This document shows positions 17,297 to 26,619 of a DNA stretch of 64,000 nt, one piece after another. Position 1 is the stretch's first letter, and each line of letters starts with the position of its first letter. The translations under genes and the position numbers were made by a program. The stretch spans positions 48,682 to 112,681 of the forward strand of contig PBEC01000010.1 in the NCBI GenBank assembly GCA_002717515.1, given 5' to 3'. Source of the stretch: Flavobacteriales bacterium. Its GTDB lineage: Bacteria > Bacteroidota > Bacteroidia > Flavobacteriales_C > GCA-002722245. Under the pieces are notes generated by a model. That model made no database searches and was not told the DNA's origin. It saw only the letters and a list, made by a program, of their open reading frames with translations.

Positions 17297-17878
17297 ATGG
17301 AAAATCACGATTTTGAAGCGGGTAATTTTGAAGATATTCCAGTAGAATTTTACTGTGACTCAAACAAATCTTCGTTTAAAGAATGCACATTTTGTAAAAA
17401 AAATTTAATTACAAGTTCAGAGACATATTTAATTGAAAAATCATTTAAAATTAATCCAAACAACGGAAAGAAAAATACAGTGTTTGAATATGCCATTTGT
17501 ATGTCATGTAATATAAAGAAAATGAATGCTATGAGTGAGGAAAGTATTTCCAATATCAAATCGTATATGGAGGATAATTTTTTTGATAAAGAATTAGAGT
17601 TAAATGCGAATTCAGGAATAAATTCATTTGATAAGTGTGCTGTAACAGGTAAAAAAGTTAAAGATCTTTTGGAGTATAATATTATCGGTCAGTTTTTTGC
17701 GAACAAGATGATTTCAGGTTATTTCCCACTCCTTTTAAGCTCCGAAATAGGAGGAGAAATTCAAGAATTACTGTCTCAAAAAACGAAGGATGAATTCGAT
17801 GATTTTATGAATACAATTAATGACATCCCTCCTGAGCTTAAAGAACTGTTTAAAACAAAAAGACCTATTCTGGTTTAA
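17297..17878 (+). CDS. Hypothetical protein with zinc-ribbon-like cysteine pairs
   Basis: A 193-residue protein that I do not recognise. C30-x-x-C33 and C68-x-x-C71 form a plausible treble-clef or ribbon site, with a further C114 in FDKCAVTGKKV. The middle and C-terminal parts look helical (EIGGEIQELLSQKTKDEFDDFM). There is no signal peptide or membrane segment, so it is probably cytosolic. Its stop overlaps the ATG of the next gene (TAATG), implying translational coupling to a methyltransferase. It has its own -7 element. Confidence 0.65.
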   Translation: MENHDFEAGNFEDIPVEFYCDSNKSSFKECTFCKKNLITSSETYLIEKSFKINPNNGKKNTVFEYAICMSCNIKKMNAMSEESISNIKSYMEDNFFDKELELNANSGINSFDKCAVTGKKVKDLLEYNIIGQFFANKMISGYFPLLLSSEIGGEIQELLSQKTKDEFDDFMNTINDIPPELKELFKTKRPILV

Positions 17879-18582
17879 TGCAACTCCGAAAAAATAAAAT
17901 AGCTATTGGTGGATACCGATATGTAAGCAAGTTTTTCTTGTTTGTTTTTGGTCCTAAACTGTTTAAAGGGTTAAATGAAATTTTATTTTGGAGATTCAAG
18001 AAATTAATTGAAGGCGAATTTAATAACCTTCATTTTAAGGAGTTTTTCACTACGTTTTTTGAATTGTCGTATGAAGATTATAAAGGGAAAAAAATAATTG
18101 ATTTAGGATGTGGTCCAAGAGGAAGTTTGGAATGGGCAAATAATTCAAAAGAAAGGGTTGGTTTAGACCCTTTAGCAGATAAATATTTTAAAATGGAAGG
18201 TAAAAAGCACGCAATGAAATACATAAAATCAGGTGCGGAGAAAATTCCCTTTCCGAATGAGTATTTTGACTTTGTTTCTTCATTAAATTCCCTAGATCAT
18301 GTTGATGATTTGGATGGCTGCATTCAAGAAATTAAGCGTGTTGTGAAAAGTAAGGGTAAGTTTCTATTAATCGCAGATATACATTCTTTTCCTACGGTTG
18401 CTGAACCAAGTAATTTTGATTGGAACATATCAGAAAAATTTAAACCCGAATTTAAGGTTGAATTGGAAAAACATTTCGAAGGAAGTAATATGTATAAAAG
18501 TTTGCGCGAGAATATTCCCTTTGACCATAGCGATACATCTGATCGTTATGGGATTTTGGCGTTGAAGCTGGTTAAGAATTAA
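17878..18582 (+). CDS. Class I SAM-dependent methyltransferase
   Basis: A 234-residue protein. SAM motif I is KKIIDLGCGPRGSLEW near 75-90, followed by the acidic strand VGLDPLADKY and the later FDFVSSLNSLDHVDDLDGCI and GKFLLIADIH segments, all typical of the methyltransferase-11 type. The first 60 residues are basic and aromatic (KFFLFVFGPKLFKGL). Substrate is unknown. The start overlaps the upstream stop by one base. Its stop shares a TTAA with the convergent phosphatase gene. Confidence 0.78.
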   Translation: MQLRKNKIAIGGYRYVSKFFLFVFGPKLFKGLNEILFWRFKKLIEGEFNNLHFKEFFTTFFELSYEDYKGKKIIDLGCGPRGSLEWANNSKERVGLDPLADKYFKMEGKKHAMKYIKSGAEKIPFPNEYFDFVSSLNSLDHVDDLDGCIQEIKRVVKSKGKFLLIADIHSFPTVAEPSNFDWNISEKFKPEFKVELEKHFEGSNMYKSLRENIPFDHSDTSDRYGILALKLVKN

Positions 18583-19805
18583 ATGAATTTGCAGCTAAGA
18601 ATAGCAATATCATCAACAAAAGGCTGACTTTGTTTAAATTCCGTTAAATCATCAATTAAATACCGATTAAGTTCCTCCATTGACGTGTCTGGACATTTTA
18701 CAATGGCTTTTTTTACCTTCTGAGTTCCATATTCAGCCTGTTTGTTGTTTTCAACCTCTACTAATCCATCCGTGTAAGTCACTAAAGTCGAAGATGGTAA
18801 AATATCGATTATGCCAATTTTTGGAGAAGGCAGGTAATCCAACATTCCTAACCCGGGACAACCATCTTCAAGTTCAATTATTTCAGGGCCGTTTTTTAAA
18901 ATTGGAGGGTTGTGTCCACAGTTAATATAAGTAAGTTGCCTACTTTCAATGTTATAAGTGGCAATAAACATTGTTATGAATTTTTCTCCCTTAGCACTAC
19001 TAATTACTTTTTCGTTTAAATCTTGCACCAGTTCAGGTAAACTCACGGAATGTTTTACTCCTGCTTTTAAATTTGCTTGAAAATTACTCATTAGAATCGC
19101 TGCAGAAACTCCTTTTCCTGAAACATCTGCTATACACATTGCAATCTCGGTTTTATTTACCCAAATGACATCATAATAATCACCACCAACCTGCTGATGA
19201 CTTTTGTAGAATGCAGCAATATCCAGATTGTTGTCTTTTGGGAGTGATGTAGGTAAAAGCATCGTTTGCATTTCACTAGCCAATTCAAGTTCTTTCTTTA
19301 TTCTCTCTTGACGAATCGCTTCTTTTGCAAGGTTTTTGTTTTCAATAGCAACTGCTATAATATTTGTGAAAGTTTGAATAAAAGGTAAATGTTTGATTAT
19401 TGGACTGATCTGAATTGCTTCGTTAATGATGTCTCCTATCAGTAGGTAAGCTAATGGTTTTGTCTTGTGATATACAGGAATTAAGATGTCAAATTCCTTA
19501 AAAATACCATCAGTTATTGAATTAACTTCTTCTATCTCTTCATACTTTAGAAGATCATCTTCAACTTTAATGGAAAGATTTTTTGCCTCTATTCCATAAC
19601 AGGTAGCAAGGTTCCATTCAGTTTCATTTATGTACAGAGCTATTTTTTCAATATCTAACTCTCTTAATACATTATTGTATATCCCAAACAGTTTCTCTTT
19701 AGATAAATTACTATTAATGGCTAATGTGACTTCGAGTAAAGCGTTTAATTTAAGATCTTTAATCTTAATTTTATTTTGTGCTCTGGTTAAGGATTTTAAG
19801 GCCAT
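18579..19805 (-). CDS. GAF-domain SpoIIE-type (PP2C) serine phosphatase
   Basis: A 408-residue cytosolic protein. Residues about 25-165 look like a GAF sensor domain. A helical linker (ELELASEMQTMLLP) leads into the SpoIIE phosphatase at about 195-405, with metal-binding acidic motifs GGDYYDVIWV, CIADVSGKGVSAA and LVTYTDGLVE. Such RsbU-like enzymes dephosphorylate anti-sigma antagonists or unknown phosphoproteins; no antagonist or kinase gene is adjacent. It overlaps the convergent methyltransferase gene by the 4-base shared stop TTAA. Confidence 0.87.
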   Translation of the reverse strand: MALKSLTRAQNKIKIKDLKLNALLEVTLAINSNLSKEKLFGIYNNVLRELDIEKIALYINETEWNLATCYGIEAKNLSIKVEDDLLKYEEIEEVNSITDGIFKEFDILIPVYHKTKPLAYLLIGDIINEAIQISPIIKHLPFIQTFTNIIAVAIENKNLAKEAIRQERIKKELELASEMQTMLLPTSLPKDNNLDIAAFYKSHQQVGGDYYDVIWVNKTEIAMCIADVSGKGVSAAILMSNFQANLKAGVKHSVSLPELVQDLNEKVISSAKGEKFITMFIATYNIESRQLTYINCGHNPPILKNGPEIIELEDGCPGLGMLDYLPSPKIGIIDILPSSTLVTYTDGLVEVENNKQAEYGTQKVKKAIVKCPDTSMEELNRYLIDDLTEFKQSQPFVDDIAILSCKFI

Positions 19806-19881
19806 TTTTATTTGTTGAAATTTTAATAAGTAGAGTACTAAAAATTTCTGGGTGGCATTAAATTATGAAAATAATTTGAAT

Positions 19882-19900
19882 GTGGAAAGATTTATTCCAC
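19882..19900 (-). terminator. Weak hairpin after efp
   Basis: GTGGAA / TTCCAC arms with a 7-nt loop lie 30 nt downstream of the efp stop on the minus strand. The tail on that strand (ATTCAAATTATTTT) is only moderately T-rich, so termination is uncertain. Confidence 0.35.
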
Positions 19901-19930
19901 GTCAGTAAAGTTCGATTTGAGATGAAAAAT

Positions 19931-20497
19931 CTATTTTTTTACCCTTTCGTTGTAATCTCCTGTTCGTGTATCAATTTTTACAAAATCACCAAGATTAATA
20001 AAAAGAGGGACTCTAATTTCTGCTCCGGTTTCAATTTTAGCTGGTTTTGTAGCATTTGTGGCAGTGTTTCCCTTAACTCCTGGCTCGGTGTAAGTGATTT
20101 CAAATTCTACATATTGAGGTAGTTCTACTCCCAAAATTTCTTCATTTTCTGCGTGAACCATCACCTCAACTTGCATTCCGTCTTTTAAAAACTGAGGTGC
20201 ACTAATCAGTTCTTCAGCCACAGCAGACTGTTCGTACGTTTCAGAGTTCATTAGATTGTACCCCATATCGTCTTTGTACAAAAATTGGTAATCTCTTGTC
20301 TCAATTCTTACCGTTTCAATTTTGACTCCCGCTGTAAAAGTATTTGTAATGACTTTTCCATTTTCCAGATTTCTCAACTTTGTTCTTACGAAAGCAGGAC
20401 CTTTACCTGGTTTTACATGTTGGAATTCAATTATTTTACAAAGTTTATTATTAAAATTTATACAAAGTCCGTTTCTAAAGTCCGCAGTAGTAGCCAT
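19931..20497 (-). CDS. efp: Elongation factor P
   Basis: A 188-residue protein with three beta-barrel domains. The tip loop carries K32 in KPGKGPAF, the position modified by beta-lysine or rhamnose in other bacteria; no modification enzyme is encoded nearby. The C-terminal motif GDFVKIDTRTGDYNERV is characteristic. EF-P relieves ribosome stalling at polyproline. It follows lpxA by 15 nt and closes the HD-lpxD-lpxC/fabZ-lpxA-efp block, an order I know from Bacteroidota. Confidence 0.95.
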   Translation of the reverse strand: MATTADFRNGLCINFNNKLCKIIEFQHVKPGKGPAFVRTKLRNLENGKVITNTFTAGVKIETVRIETRDYQFLYKDDMGYNLMNSETYEQSAVAEELISAPQFLKDGMQVEVMVHAENEEILGVELPQYVEFEITYTEPGVKGNTATNATKPAKIETGAEIRVPLFINLGDFVKIDTRTGDYNERVKK

Positions 20498-20512
20498 TTG
20501 ATTAATTTTGAT

Positions 20513-21292
20513 TTATTTGAAATATCCCTTCATTATACCTCGTTTCGAGTCTTGAATGAAAGAAATGATTTCATCTCTTTCTTTACTCGCTTTTACATCG
20601 GCTTCAATATAGTTAACAGCTTGAGAATTATTCATGCCTTTAAGATATATTATTCTATACAATTCTTGAATTTCTTGAATTTTTTCTGGAGAATAGTTTC
20701 TTCTTCTTAATCCAATAGAATTAACACCAATATATGATATAGGATCACGTCCGGCTTTCACATAAGGAGGAATATCTTTATTTACCAATGCTCCCCCGCT
20801 TAGCATAGCATGTTTACCAATGTGACAAAATTGATGTACCAGAGTTCCTCCACCTAAAATCGCAAATTCATCAATATCGACATGGCCACCTAAATTTGTG
20901 CTGTTTGCCAGGATTGCATTATCCCCAACTGAACAGTCATGAGCTATATGAACATATGCCATTAAGAGCACATTATCGCCAATTTTTGTTTTATGTCTAT
21001 CTTCCGTTCCTCTATTGATGGTAACACACTCTCTAATTGTAACATTGTCTCCAATAATTGCAAGAGAATCTTCACCGTTGAATTTTAAATCTTGAGGAAT
21101 CGCACCAATTACAGCTCCTGGAAATACTCTACAGTTTTTGCCAATTCTACTTCCTTCCATAATGGTGACATTCGGACCAATCCAAGTTCCTTCACCTATT
21201 TCTACATTTTTTTCAATAGTAACGAAAGGTTCTATGACAACATTTTTTGCAATTTTTGCTTGAGGGTGTATGTATGCTAAAGGTTGGTGCAT
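20513..21292 (-). CDS. lpxA: UDP-N-acetylglucosamine acyltransferase LpxA
   Basis: A 259-residue protein built from hexapeptide repeats of a left-handed beta-helix (IGEGTWIGPNVTIMEGSRIG and onward). The catalytic His lies in MAYVHIAHDCSVG, and a helical C-terminal domain (LRRRNYSPEKIQEIQELYRI) follows. LpxA starts lipid A synthesis by adding a 3-hydroxyacyl chain to UDP-GlcNAc. It begins 1 nt after the lpxC/fabZ stop, so it is surely in the same transcript. Confidence 0.95.
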   Translation of the reverse strand: MHQPLAYIHPQAKIAKNVVIEPFVTIEKNVEIGEGTWIGPNVTIMEGSRIGKNCRVFPGAVIGAIPQDLKFNGEDSLAIIGDNVTIRECVTINRGTEDRHKTKIGDNVLLMAYVHIAHDCSVGDNAILANSTNLGGHVDIDEFAILGGGTLVHQFCHIGKHAMLSGGALVNKDIPPYVKAGRDPISYIGVNSIGLRRRNYSPEKIQEIQELYRIIYLKGMNNSQAVNYIEADVKASKERDEIISFIQDSKRGIMKGYFK

Positions 21293-21293
21293 T

Positions 21294-22670
21294 TTATTTT
21301 ACTTTTTCAATTTTAGCCATCATTTCAGCTTCGGTTACCAAATCTCCATTGACGTAGGCTTTACCTCCCATATGGGCTACACCTCTTCTATATGGAGATA
21401 GATAGCTGATTTCAAACACAATTGTGTCTCCTGGAACAACCATTTTTCTAAATTTTACTTTATCTATCTTCATAAAGAAAGTTAAGTAGTTTTCAGGATC
21501 TTCGTATTGGGATAAAACCAAAACGCCTCCAACTTGGGCCATTGCCTCCACTTGAAGTACACCTGGAAAAATAGGTTGGTCGGGAAAGTGACCTCTGAAA
21601 ATATCTTCGTTGACAGTTATGTTTTTTACTCCAACAACTTTTTCTTGACTTAATTCAATAATTTTATCAACCATCAACATTGGAGGTCTGTGGGGGAGTA
21701 TTTTCTTAATACCCTCTACGTCTAGTACAGTTTTCGAAACGTCGTATTGGCTTTCCATTTCTTTAATGCTTTTTTTGATTAATTTGGCAAATTCAGTGTT
21801 AGGACCATGTCCTGGTTTTGATGCAATAATTTTCCCTTTAATTGGACGACCTACTAAGGTAAGATCCCCAACTATATCGAGTAATTTATGCCGGGCCGCT
21901 TCATTGGCATGACGCAGTTCAATATTATTTAAAATTCCTTCTTCATTTACTTCAACAGAGGGCTTTCCCAGAAGCTTGGCGATTTCTTCCAGCCTCTCTT
22001 TTTCAATTACCTTATCAACAACAACAATGGCGTTACTTAAATCACCTCCCTTTATTAGATCGTTTTGAGCTAAAAATTCTAATTCGTGAAGAAAACAAAA
22101 GGTTCTTGAAGACGAAATCTCTTCTTCAAAATCTTCAATTTTATTTAATGTAGCAAATTGTTTACCTAAAACCGGAGAGTCATAATCAATCATTGAGGTG
22201 ATGTTGTAATGATCATCCGGTAGAGCAATCAACTCAATTCCCTGCTCCTCATTTATGAATTTTACGGGTTTTGTAATTTCAAAATAATTTTTTGGAGTTT
22301 GAAGTTCTTTTATTCCAGCCGATTTTAAAATTTTGATAAAAGGGCGACAACTTCCATCCATTATGGGAACCTCTTGAGCGTCTATTTTTATTAGGCAATT
22401 ATCGATTCCTAATCCTGTTAGAGCTGCCAGTGCATGCTCAATGGTTGACACGGATTCACCATTTTTTGTTAGAGTAGTCCCTCTTTGGACTTCAGTAACT
22501 AAATCTGCATCGGCTTCAATAATGGGTTGATTTTCTAAATCAACTCGTTGGAATTTAATCCCATAATTTTCATCAGCAGGACAAAAGGTTAAATTAACCC
22601 TCTTTCCCGTATGTAAGCCAATATCACTTAAAGAAACTTCTTTTAAAATTGTTCTTTGTTGTTCACCCAT
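21294..22670 (-). CDS. lpxC: Fused LpxC deacetylase / FabZ dehydratase
   Basis: A 458-residue bifunctional protein. LpxC spans about 1-305: VSTIEHALAALTGLG (zinc His), MDGSCRPF, and HKLLDIVGDLTLVGRPIKG (zinc His and Asp). FabZ spans about 315-458: ILPHRPPMLMVD, the catalytic His in FRGHFPDQPIFPG and Glu in LQVEAMAQVGG. LpxC makes the committed step of lipid A synthesis; FabZ dehydrates 3-hydroxyacyl-ACP, which competes for the same acyl pool. The fusion is characteristic of Bacteroidota. An internal promoter element precedes it. Confidence 0.95.
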   Translation of the reverse strand: MGEQQRTILKEVSLSDIGLHTGKRVNLTFCPADENYGIKFQRVDLENQPIIEADADLVTEVQRGTTLTKNGESVSTIEHALAALTGLGIDNCLIKIDAQEVPIMDGSCRPFIKILKSAGIKELQTPKNYFEITKPVKFINEEQGIELIALPDDHYNITSMIDYDSPVLGKQFATLNKIEDFEEEISSSRTFCFLHELEFLAQNDLIKGGDLSNAIVVVDKVIEKERLEEIAKLLGKPSVEVNEEGILNNIELRHANEAARHKLLDIVGDLTLVGRPIKGKIIASKPGHGPNTEFAKLIKKSIKEMESQYDVSKTVLDVEGIKKILPHRPPMLMVDKIIELSQEKVVGVKNITVNEDIFRGHFPDQPIFPGVLQVEAMAQVGGVLVLSQYEDPENYLTFFMKIDKVKFRKMVVPGDTIVFEISYLSPYRRGVAHMGGKAYVNGDLVTEAEMMAKIEKVK

Positions 22671-22689
22671 AAAACTGATTCTCGGGGGC

Positions 22690-22697
22690 CAAAAATA
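22690..22697 (-). promoter_or_regulatory. -7 promoter element of lpxC/fabZ
   Basis: The minus strand reads TATTTTTG, an exact consensus match in the short gap after lpxD, 19 nt before the lpxC/fabZ start. It suggests an internal promoter within the block. Confidence 0.5.
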
Positions 22698-22703
22698 AGG
22701 CTT

Positions 22704-23744
22704 TTATTCGTGATGGGATAATTTAGAGATTTCTTTTTCCAAATTCTTCAGCTTTTCCTGAATATTAGGAAGATTTCTAAAACCTATAAGGCTTTTTCGG
22801 TAGTCTTTGACTTCAAAAGCTGGTGAACCCTGCCAAATGGAGTTTTCTAATTTTATGGTTTTACTAATTCCAGATTGAGCTGCTATTTTTACACCATTGG
22901 CGACGGTTATGTGACCAACAATTCCTACTTGTCCCCCGATCATACAGTTCTTTCCAATTTTTGTTGATCCTGCAATTCCACATTGAGCTGCAATAACTGT
23001 ATTGTTCCCAATCTCAACATTGTGAGCAATTTGAATGAAATTATCCAATTTTACTCCTTTTCTCACAATTGTTGATCCCATTGTAGCTCTGTCGATAGAG
23101 CAGTTGGATCCGATTTCAACACGATCTTCTATCACAACATTCCCTATTTGTGGTATTTTGTTGTATTCATTTTCTGAATTTGGAGCGAAGCCAAAACCAT
23201 CTGCACCAATAACAGAACCGCTATGAATAGTTACATGTTCACCAATTTCACATCCGTCGTAAATTGTTGTATTCGGATAAATCGTTGTATTGTCTCCAAT
23301 CTTGACGTGATCTCCAATTATGACATTTGAGTGAAGGCTTACATTTTTGCCGATTTTTGTTTTTTTTCCAATTTTTACAAAAGCTCCAATAAATTCATTT
23401 TCTCCAATGTTACTGCTATTATCAATGAAAACCGGATTTTCTCGTCCTATTTTCCTTGGTTTCATTTCTTGATACTTTTGAAGTAAGGTCGCAAAAGCTT
23501 CGTAAGCACTTGAAACTCTAATTAATGTTGCCTTAATATCTTTTTTAGGTTTAAAATCTTTATCAACAATTATTACAGATGAGTTGCATGAATAGATAAA
23601 TTCCTCATATTTAATATTAGCCAGAAAGGAAAGTGCGCCCGATGTCCCCTCCTCAATTTTTGCAAATGTTGAAACTTCTGCATTTGGGTTTCCATCGATT
23701 TCTCCTTGTAAAATTGCAGCTATTTGTTGGGCTGTGAATTTCAT
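22704..23744 (-). CDS. lpxD: UDP-3-O-(3-hydroxyacyl)glucosamine N-acyltransferase LpxD
   Basis: A 346-residue protein from the ATG at 23744 (MKFTAQQIAAIL), which overlaps the upstream TGA as ATGA; this overlap decides the start against a leucine-codon start 8 codons earlier. The N-terminal uridine-binding domain (about 1-100) is followed by hexapeptide beta-helix repeats. The catalytic His is probably in NFIQIAHNVEIG. LpxD adds the second acyl chain in lipid A synthesis. Length and architecture are normal. Confidence 0.94.
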   Translation of the reverse strand: MKFTAQQIAAILQGEIDGNPNAEVSTFAKIEEGTSGALSFLANIKYEEFIYSCNSSVIIVDKDFKPKKDIKATLIRVSSAYEAFATLLQKYQEMKPRKIGRENPVFIDNSSNIGENEFIGAFVKIGKKTKIGKNVSLHSNVIIGDHVKIGDNTTIYPNTTIYDGCEIGEHVTIHSGSVIGADGFGFAPNSENEYNKIPQIGNVVIEDRVEIGSNCSIDRATMGSTIVRKGVKLDNFIQIAHNVEIGNNTVIAAQCGIAGSTKIGKNCMIGGQVGIVGHITVANGVKIAAQSGISKTIKLENSIWQGSPAFEVKDYRKSLIGFRNLPNIQEKLKNLEKEISKLSHHE

Positions 23745-25015
23745 ATTTCTATTGATTTTGGGTAACACATAAAGTATTTCTTTACAGGAGTGGATAAGCT
23801 TGAAATGTTTAGCTGGTCAGAGGCCTCAGCGATATCTCGTGTAGTTTTATCTTTGTAAAGAATACTAATGTTATCTTTTTTAGGGTTGTATGCGTTATTT
23901 TCTATTGTCTCATTGAAAACAAAATATTGAACATCATTTTCCGGAATTTCAAATTCCTTTAATGTTTTCTCACGATATTGTTCAATTGTGCTATCGGGAA
24001 ATTGTTCTGATGAGATTTTTATTTTGTATAATTTTCGATTTATCATCCAACTGCAAAGCGTAGACAGTGTTTTGTCTGAATGGTTGGTCCATTGTTTTGC
24101 GCAAGTAAATACATCATAGTCGTCCAATTCAGAAAAAGCACTTAACAAATTGGAGTTGTTTTTAAAATCATGTAATGTGAAATTTGATTCTAAAAACAGT
24201 TTGAGTGAACTTGTGCAGAACAAATTATCTCCTTTTTGAACTAATTCTTTAGCTTTTTTCAAGATATTGATGATTAAAAATTCGGCAGCTACTACAGTTT
24301 TGTGTAAATACACTTGCCAGTACATAATTCTGCGAGCAACCAAGAATTTTTCAATTGAGTAAATGCCTTTTTCATCTACTACAAGTTCATCGTTGTGCAC
24401 ATTAAGAAGTTTAATTATTCGATCGACCCCAATTATTCCCTCGTGTACACCCGTGTAAAAACTGTCTCTGTTTAAATAGTCCAATCGATCAACATCCAGT
24501 TGACTGCTTACCAGTTGATGTAAAAATTTCTTGTGGTAGGTGTTTTTGAATATTTTAATTGTTAAATCCAATTCGCCATTAAACTCTTTATTTAGTGCTT
24601 CCATAAATAAAATGGAAAGCTCTTCGTGGTTAATTCCATTTGTTATGGTATATTCCAAAGCATGCGAAAACGGACCGTGTCCAATATCGTGCAGTAATAC
24701 TCCACAAATAACAGCCTTGCTTTCGTCTTCTGTGATTTGATGTCCCTTCGATTTTAAAGTGTCAAGTGCTTGATTGGCTAAGTGCATAGCTCCAATAACA
24801 TGGTGAAATCTTGTATGGTATGCTCCGGGGTAAACCATACTGGTTAAACCTAGTTGCCTGATTCTTCTTAATCTTTGAAAGAACCTGTGCTCAATGATAT
24901 CAAAAACAATGTCGTAGGCGATATTAACGAAACCATAAATTGGATCGTTAATGATTTTCTTTTTATTTCTTTTAACTTCTATTTTTATTTTTTTTGTATC
25001 GGTAAAACTTAACAA
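23741..25015 (-). CDS. HD-superfamily phosphohydrolase (dGTPase-like)
   Basis: A frame of 424 residues. The HD signature is complete: RIRQLGLTSMVYPGAYHTRFHH, then GVLLHDIGHGPFSHALE, then VSSQLDVDRLDYLNRD, as in the YdhJ/SAMHD1-like group. Nucleotide hydrolysis is likely but the substrate is not known. There is no ATG before the HD motif: the best start is TTG at 25013-25015, supported by a -7 element further upstream. It overlaps lpxD by 4 bases and heads the lipid A block in this genome. Confidence 0.87.
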   Translation of the reverse strand: MLSFTDTKKIKIEVKRNKKKIINDPIYGFVNIAYDIVFDIIEHRFFQRLRRIRQLGLTSMVYPGAYHTRFHHVIGAMHLANQALDTLKSKGHQITEDESKAVICGVLLHDIGHGPFSHALEYTITNGINHEELSILFMEALNKEFNGELDLTIKIFKNTYHKKFLHQLVSSQLDVDRLDYLNRDSFYTGVHEGIIGVDRIIKLLNVHNDELVVDEKGIYSIEKFLVARRIMYWQVYLHKTVVAAEFLIINILKKAKELVQKGDNLFCTSSLKLFLESNFTLHDFKNNSNLLSAFSELDDYDVFTCAKQWTNHSDKTLSTLCSWMINRKLYKIKISSEQFPDSTIEQYREKTLKEFEIPENDVQYFVFNETIENNAYNPKKDNISILYKDKTTRDIAEASDQLNISSLSTPVKKYFMCYPKSIEI

Positions 25016-25047
25016 GTATTAAATACCTATTTTTAAAGGAATATCAA

Positions 25048-25061
25048 CAAAACTAAGTTTT
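25048..25061 (-). promoter_or_regulatory. Back-to-back promoter of the HD gene and porX
   Basis: The minus strand of 25048-25055 reads TAGTTTTG, an exact -7 match for the HD gene. The adjoining plus strand reads TAAGTTTT, one base from consensus, for porX. Together they form the 13-bp palindrome AAAACT-A-AGTTTT (25049-25061), in a 50-nt intergenic region. Confidence 0.45.
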
Positions 25062-25065
25062 TTTA

Positions 25066-26619
25066 ATGGATAAGGTGAAAATATTATGGGCAGATGATGA
25101 AATAGAGTTGTTAAAACCTCATATTTTATTTTTGGAGCAAAAAAACTATTCGGTTACAGCTGTAAAAAGTGGTGATGAGGCCATTGAAAAAGTTGAAGAA
25201 CATCATTTTGATGTGGTTTTTTTGGATGAAAATATGCCAGGAATAACAGGCCTTGATGCTTTGATTTCAATAAAAAAACTTAGGAAAAGCCTTCCGGTTG
25301 TAATGATTACGAAAAGTGAGGAAGAGCATATTATGGAGGAAGCCATTGGAAGTGAAATTTCTGATTATTTAATTAAACCGGTTAATCCCAACCAAATTTT
25401 ATTATCGCTCAAAAAAATATTGGATAATTCCAGATTAATTACAGAAAAATCAACAATTGAATATCAAAAAGAATTTCGAGAAATTAGTATGTTGATATCC
25501 GATCGAATTGATTCCTCTGAATGGATAGATGTTCAAAAAAAATTGGTTTATTGGGATTTGAAGCTATCTAAAGGAGATGAGTCTGGAATGGGAGAAATTT
25601 TAAAATCCCAAAAACTGGAGGCGAACAACTCATTTTGTAAATTTATCGAAGGAAATTATCTGGATTGGCTTAATAATTCCGATCAGCAAACGCCAATTTT
25701 ATCTCATACTCTTTTAAAGCATAAATTAATTCCAAAATTATCCGAAGGTTCTACTTTTTTGGTTGTTTTAGATTGTCTTAGGTATGATCAGTGGCGTATT
25801 TTACAACCTGAATTTTCCAAGCATTTTATTATTGAGGAAGACGATTGTTATTTTTCAATATTACCTACGGCAACTCAATTTGCTCGAAATTCCTTATTTG
25901 CAGGACTTTTACCGTCTGAAATAGAGAAACGTTTTCCAAAGTTATGGGTTAATGAAAATGAGGACGAAAGAAAAAACGAGTACGAGGAAGATTTGCTGAG
26001 AGAGTTACTAAAAAGATGCGGTAAGTCAGATAAAAAGATGTCTTTTAATAAGATAACTAATCTTTACAGTGCAAAAAAATTACTGGACAATTTCCATCAA
26101 TTGAAACAGAACGATTTGAATGTAATTGTATACAACTTTGTAGACACGCTATCGCACGCTCGAACAGATTTTAAAGTTATGAGAGAATTAGCAGACGATG
26201 AAAAAGGTTATCGAAGTATTACTAAGTCATGGTTTGAAAATTCTCCGTTGCTTGAAATGTTAAAACTATTAAAGGGTACTGATTCGAAAGTTATTTTAAC
26301 AACTGATCATGGAGCTGTCTTAGTAGACAACCCAAGAAAAGTAGTAGGAGATAAAAACATCAGTAACAATCTAAGATATAAGGCTGGGAAAAATATGCAG
26401 TATAAAGCCAAAGATGTTTTTGAAATAGATCAACCACAAGATGCGTTTTTACCTAAACTAAATATTAGTACTCGTTATATATTTGCAAAGAACAGTGATT
26501 TTTTTGCATACCCAAATAATTATAACCATTATTCAAACCATTATAAAAATACACTTCAACATGGTGGGGTAAGTATGGATGAGATGATAGTGCCAATTAT
26601 TACAATGAAAAGCAAGTAA
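25066..26619 (+). CDS. porX: PorX, response regulator with PglZ-type phosphatase domain
   Basis: A 517-residue protein. The N-terminal receiver has D10/D11, phospho-acceptor D54 (FLDENMPG), T82 and K104. A helical middle follows. The C-terminal alkaline-phosphatase-superfamily (PglZ) domain begins near 230: VVLDCLRYDQWR (D236), PTATQFARNSLFAG with the nucleophile Thr near 268-270, DTLSHART and TTDHGAVL. PorX is paired with the kinase PorY in type IX secretion control; its domain cleaves oligonucleotides in some species. porY is not in the window, but a type IX cargo protease is (50640). Confidence 0.93.
   Translation: MDKVKILWADDEIELLKPHILFLEQKNYSVTAVKSGDEAIEKVEEHHFDVVFLDENMPGITGLDALISIKKLRKSLPVVMITKSEEEHIMEEAIGSEISDYLIKPVNPNQILLSLKKILDNSRLITEKSTIEYQKEFREISMLISDRIDSSEWIDVQKKLVYWDLKLSKGDESGMGEILKSQKLEANNSFCKFIEGNYLDWLNNSDQQTPILSHTLLKHKLIPKLSEGSTFLVVLDCLRYDQWRILQPEFSKHFIIEEDDCYFSILPTATQFARNSLFAGLLPSEIEKRFPKLWVNENEDERKNEYEEDLLRELLKRCGKSDKKMSFNKITNLYSAKKLLDNFHQLKQNDLNVIVYNFVDTLSHARTDFKVMRELADDEKGYRSITKSWFENSPLLEMLKLLKGTDSKVILTTDHGAVLVDNPRKVVGDKNISNNLRYKAGKNMQYKAKDVFEIDQPQDAFLPKLNISTRYIFAKNSDFFAYPNNYNHYSNHYKNTLQHGGVSMDEMIVPIITMKSK

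Noticed and set aside
20285..20710. 141-codon open frame on the plus strand
   Set aside because: Antisense shadow over efp and lpxA; composition rich in Phe, Ser and Tyr is typical of reverse frames here.
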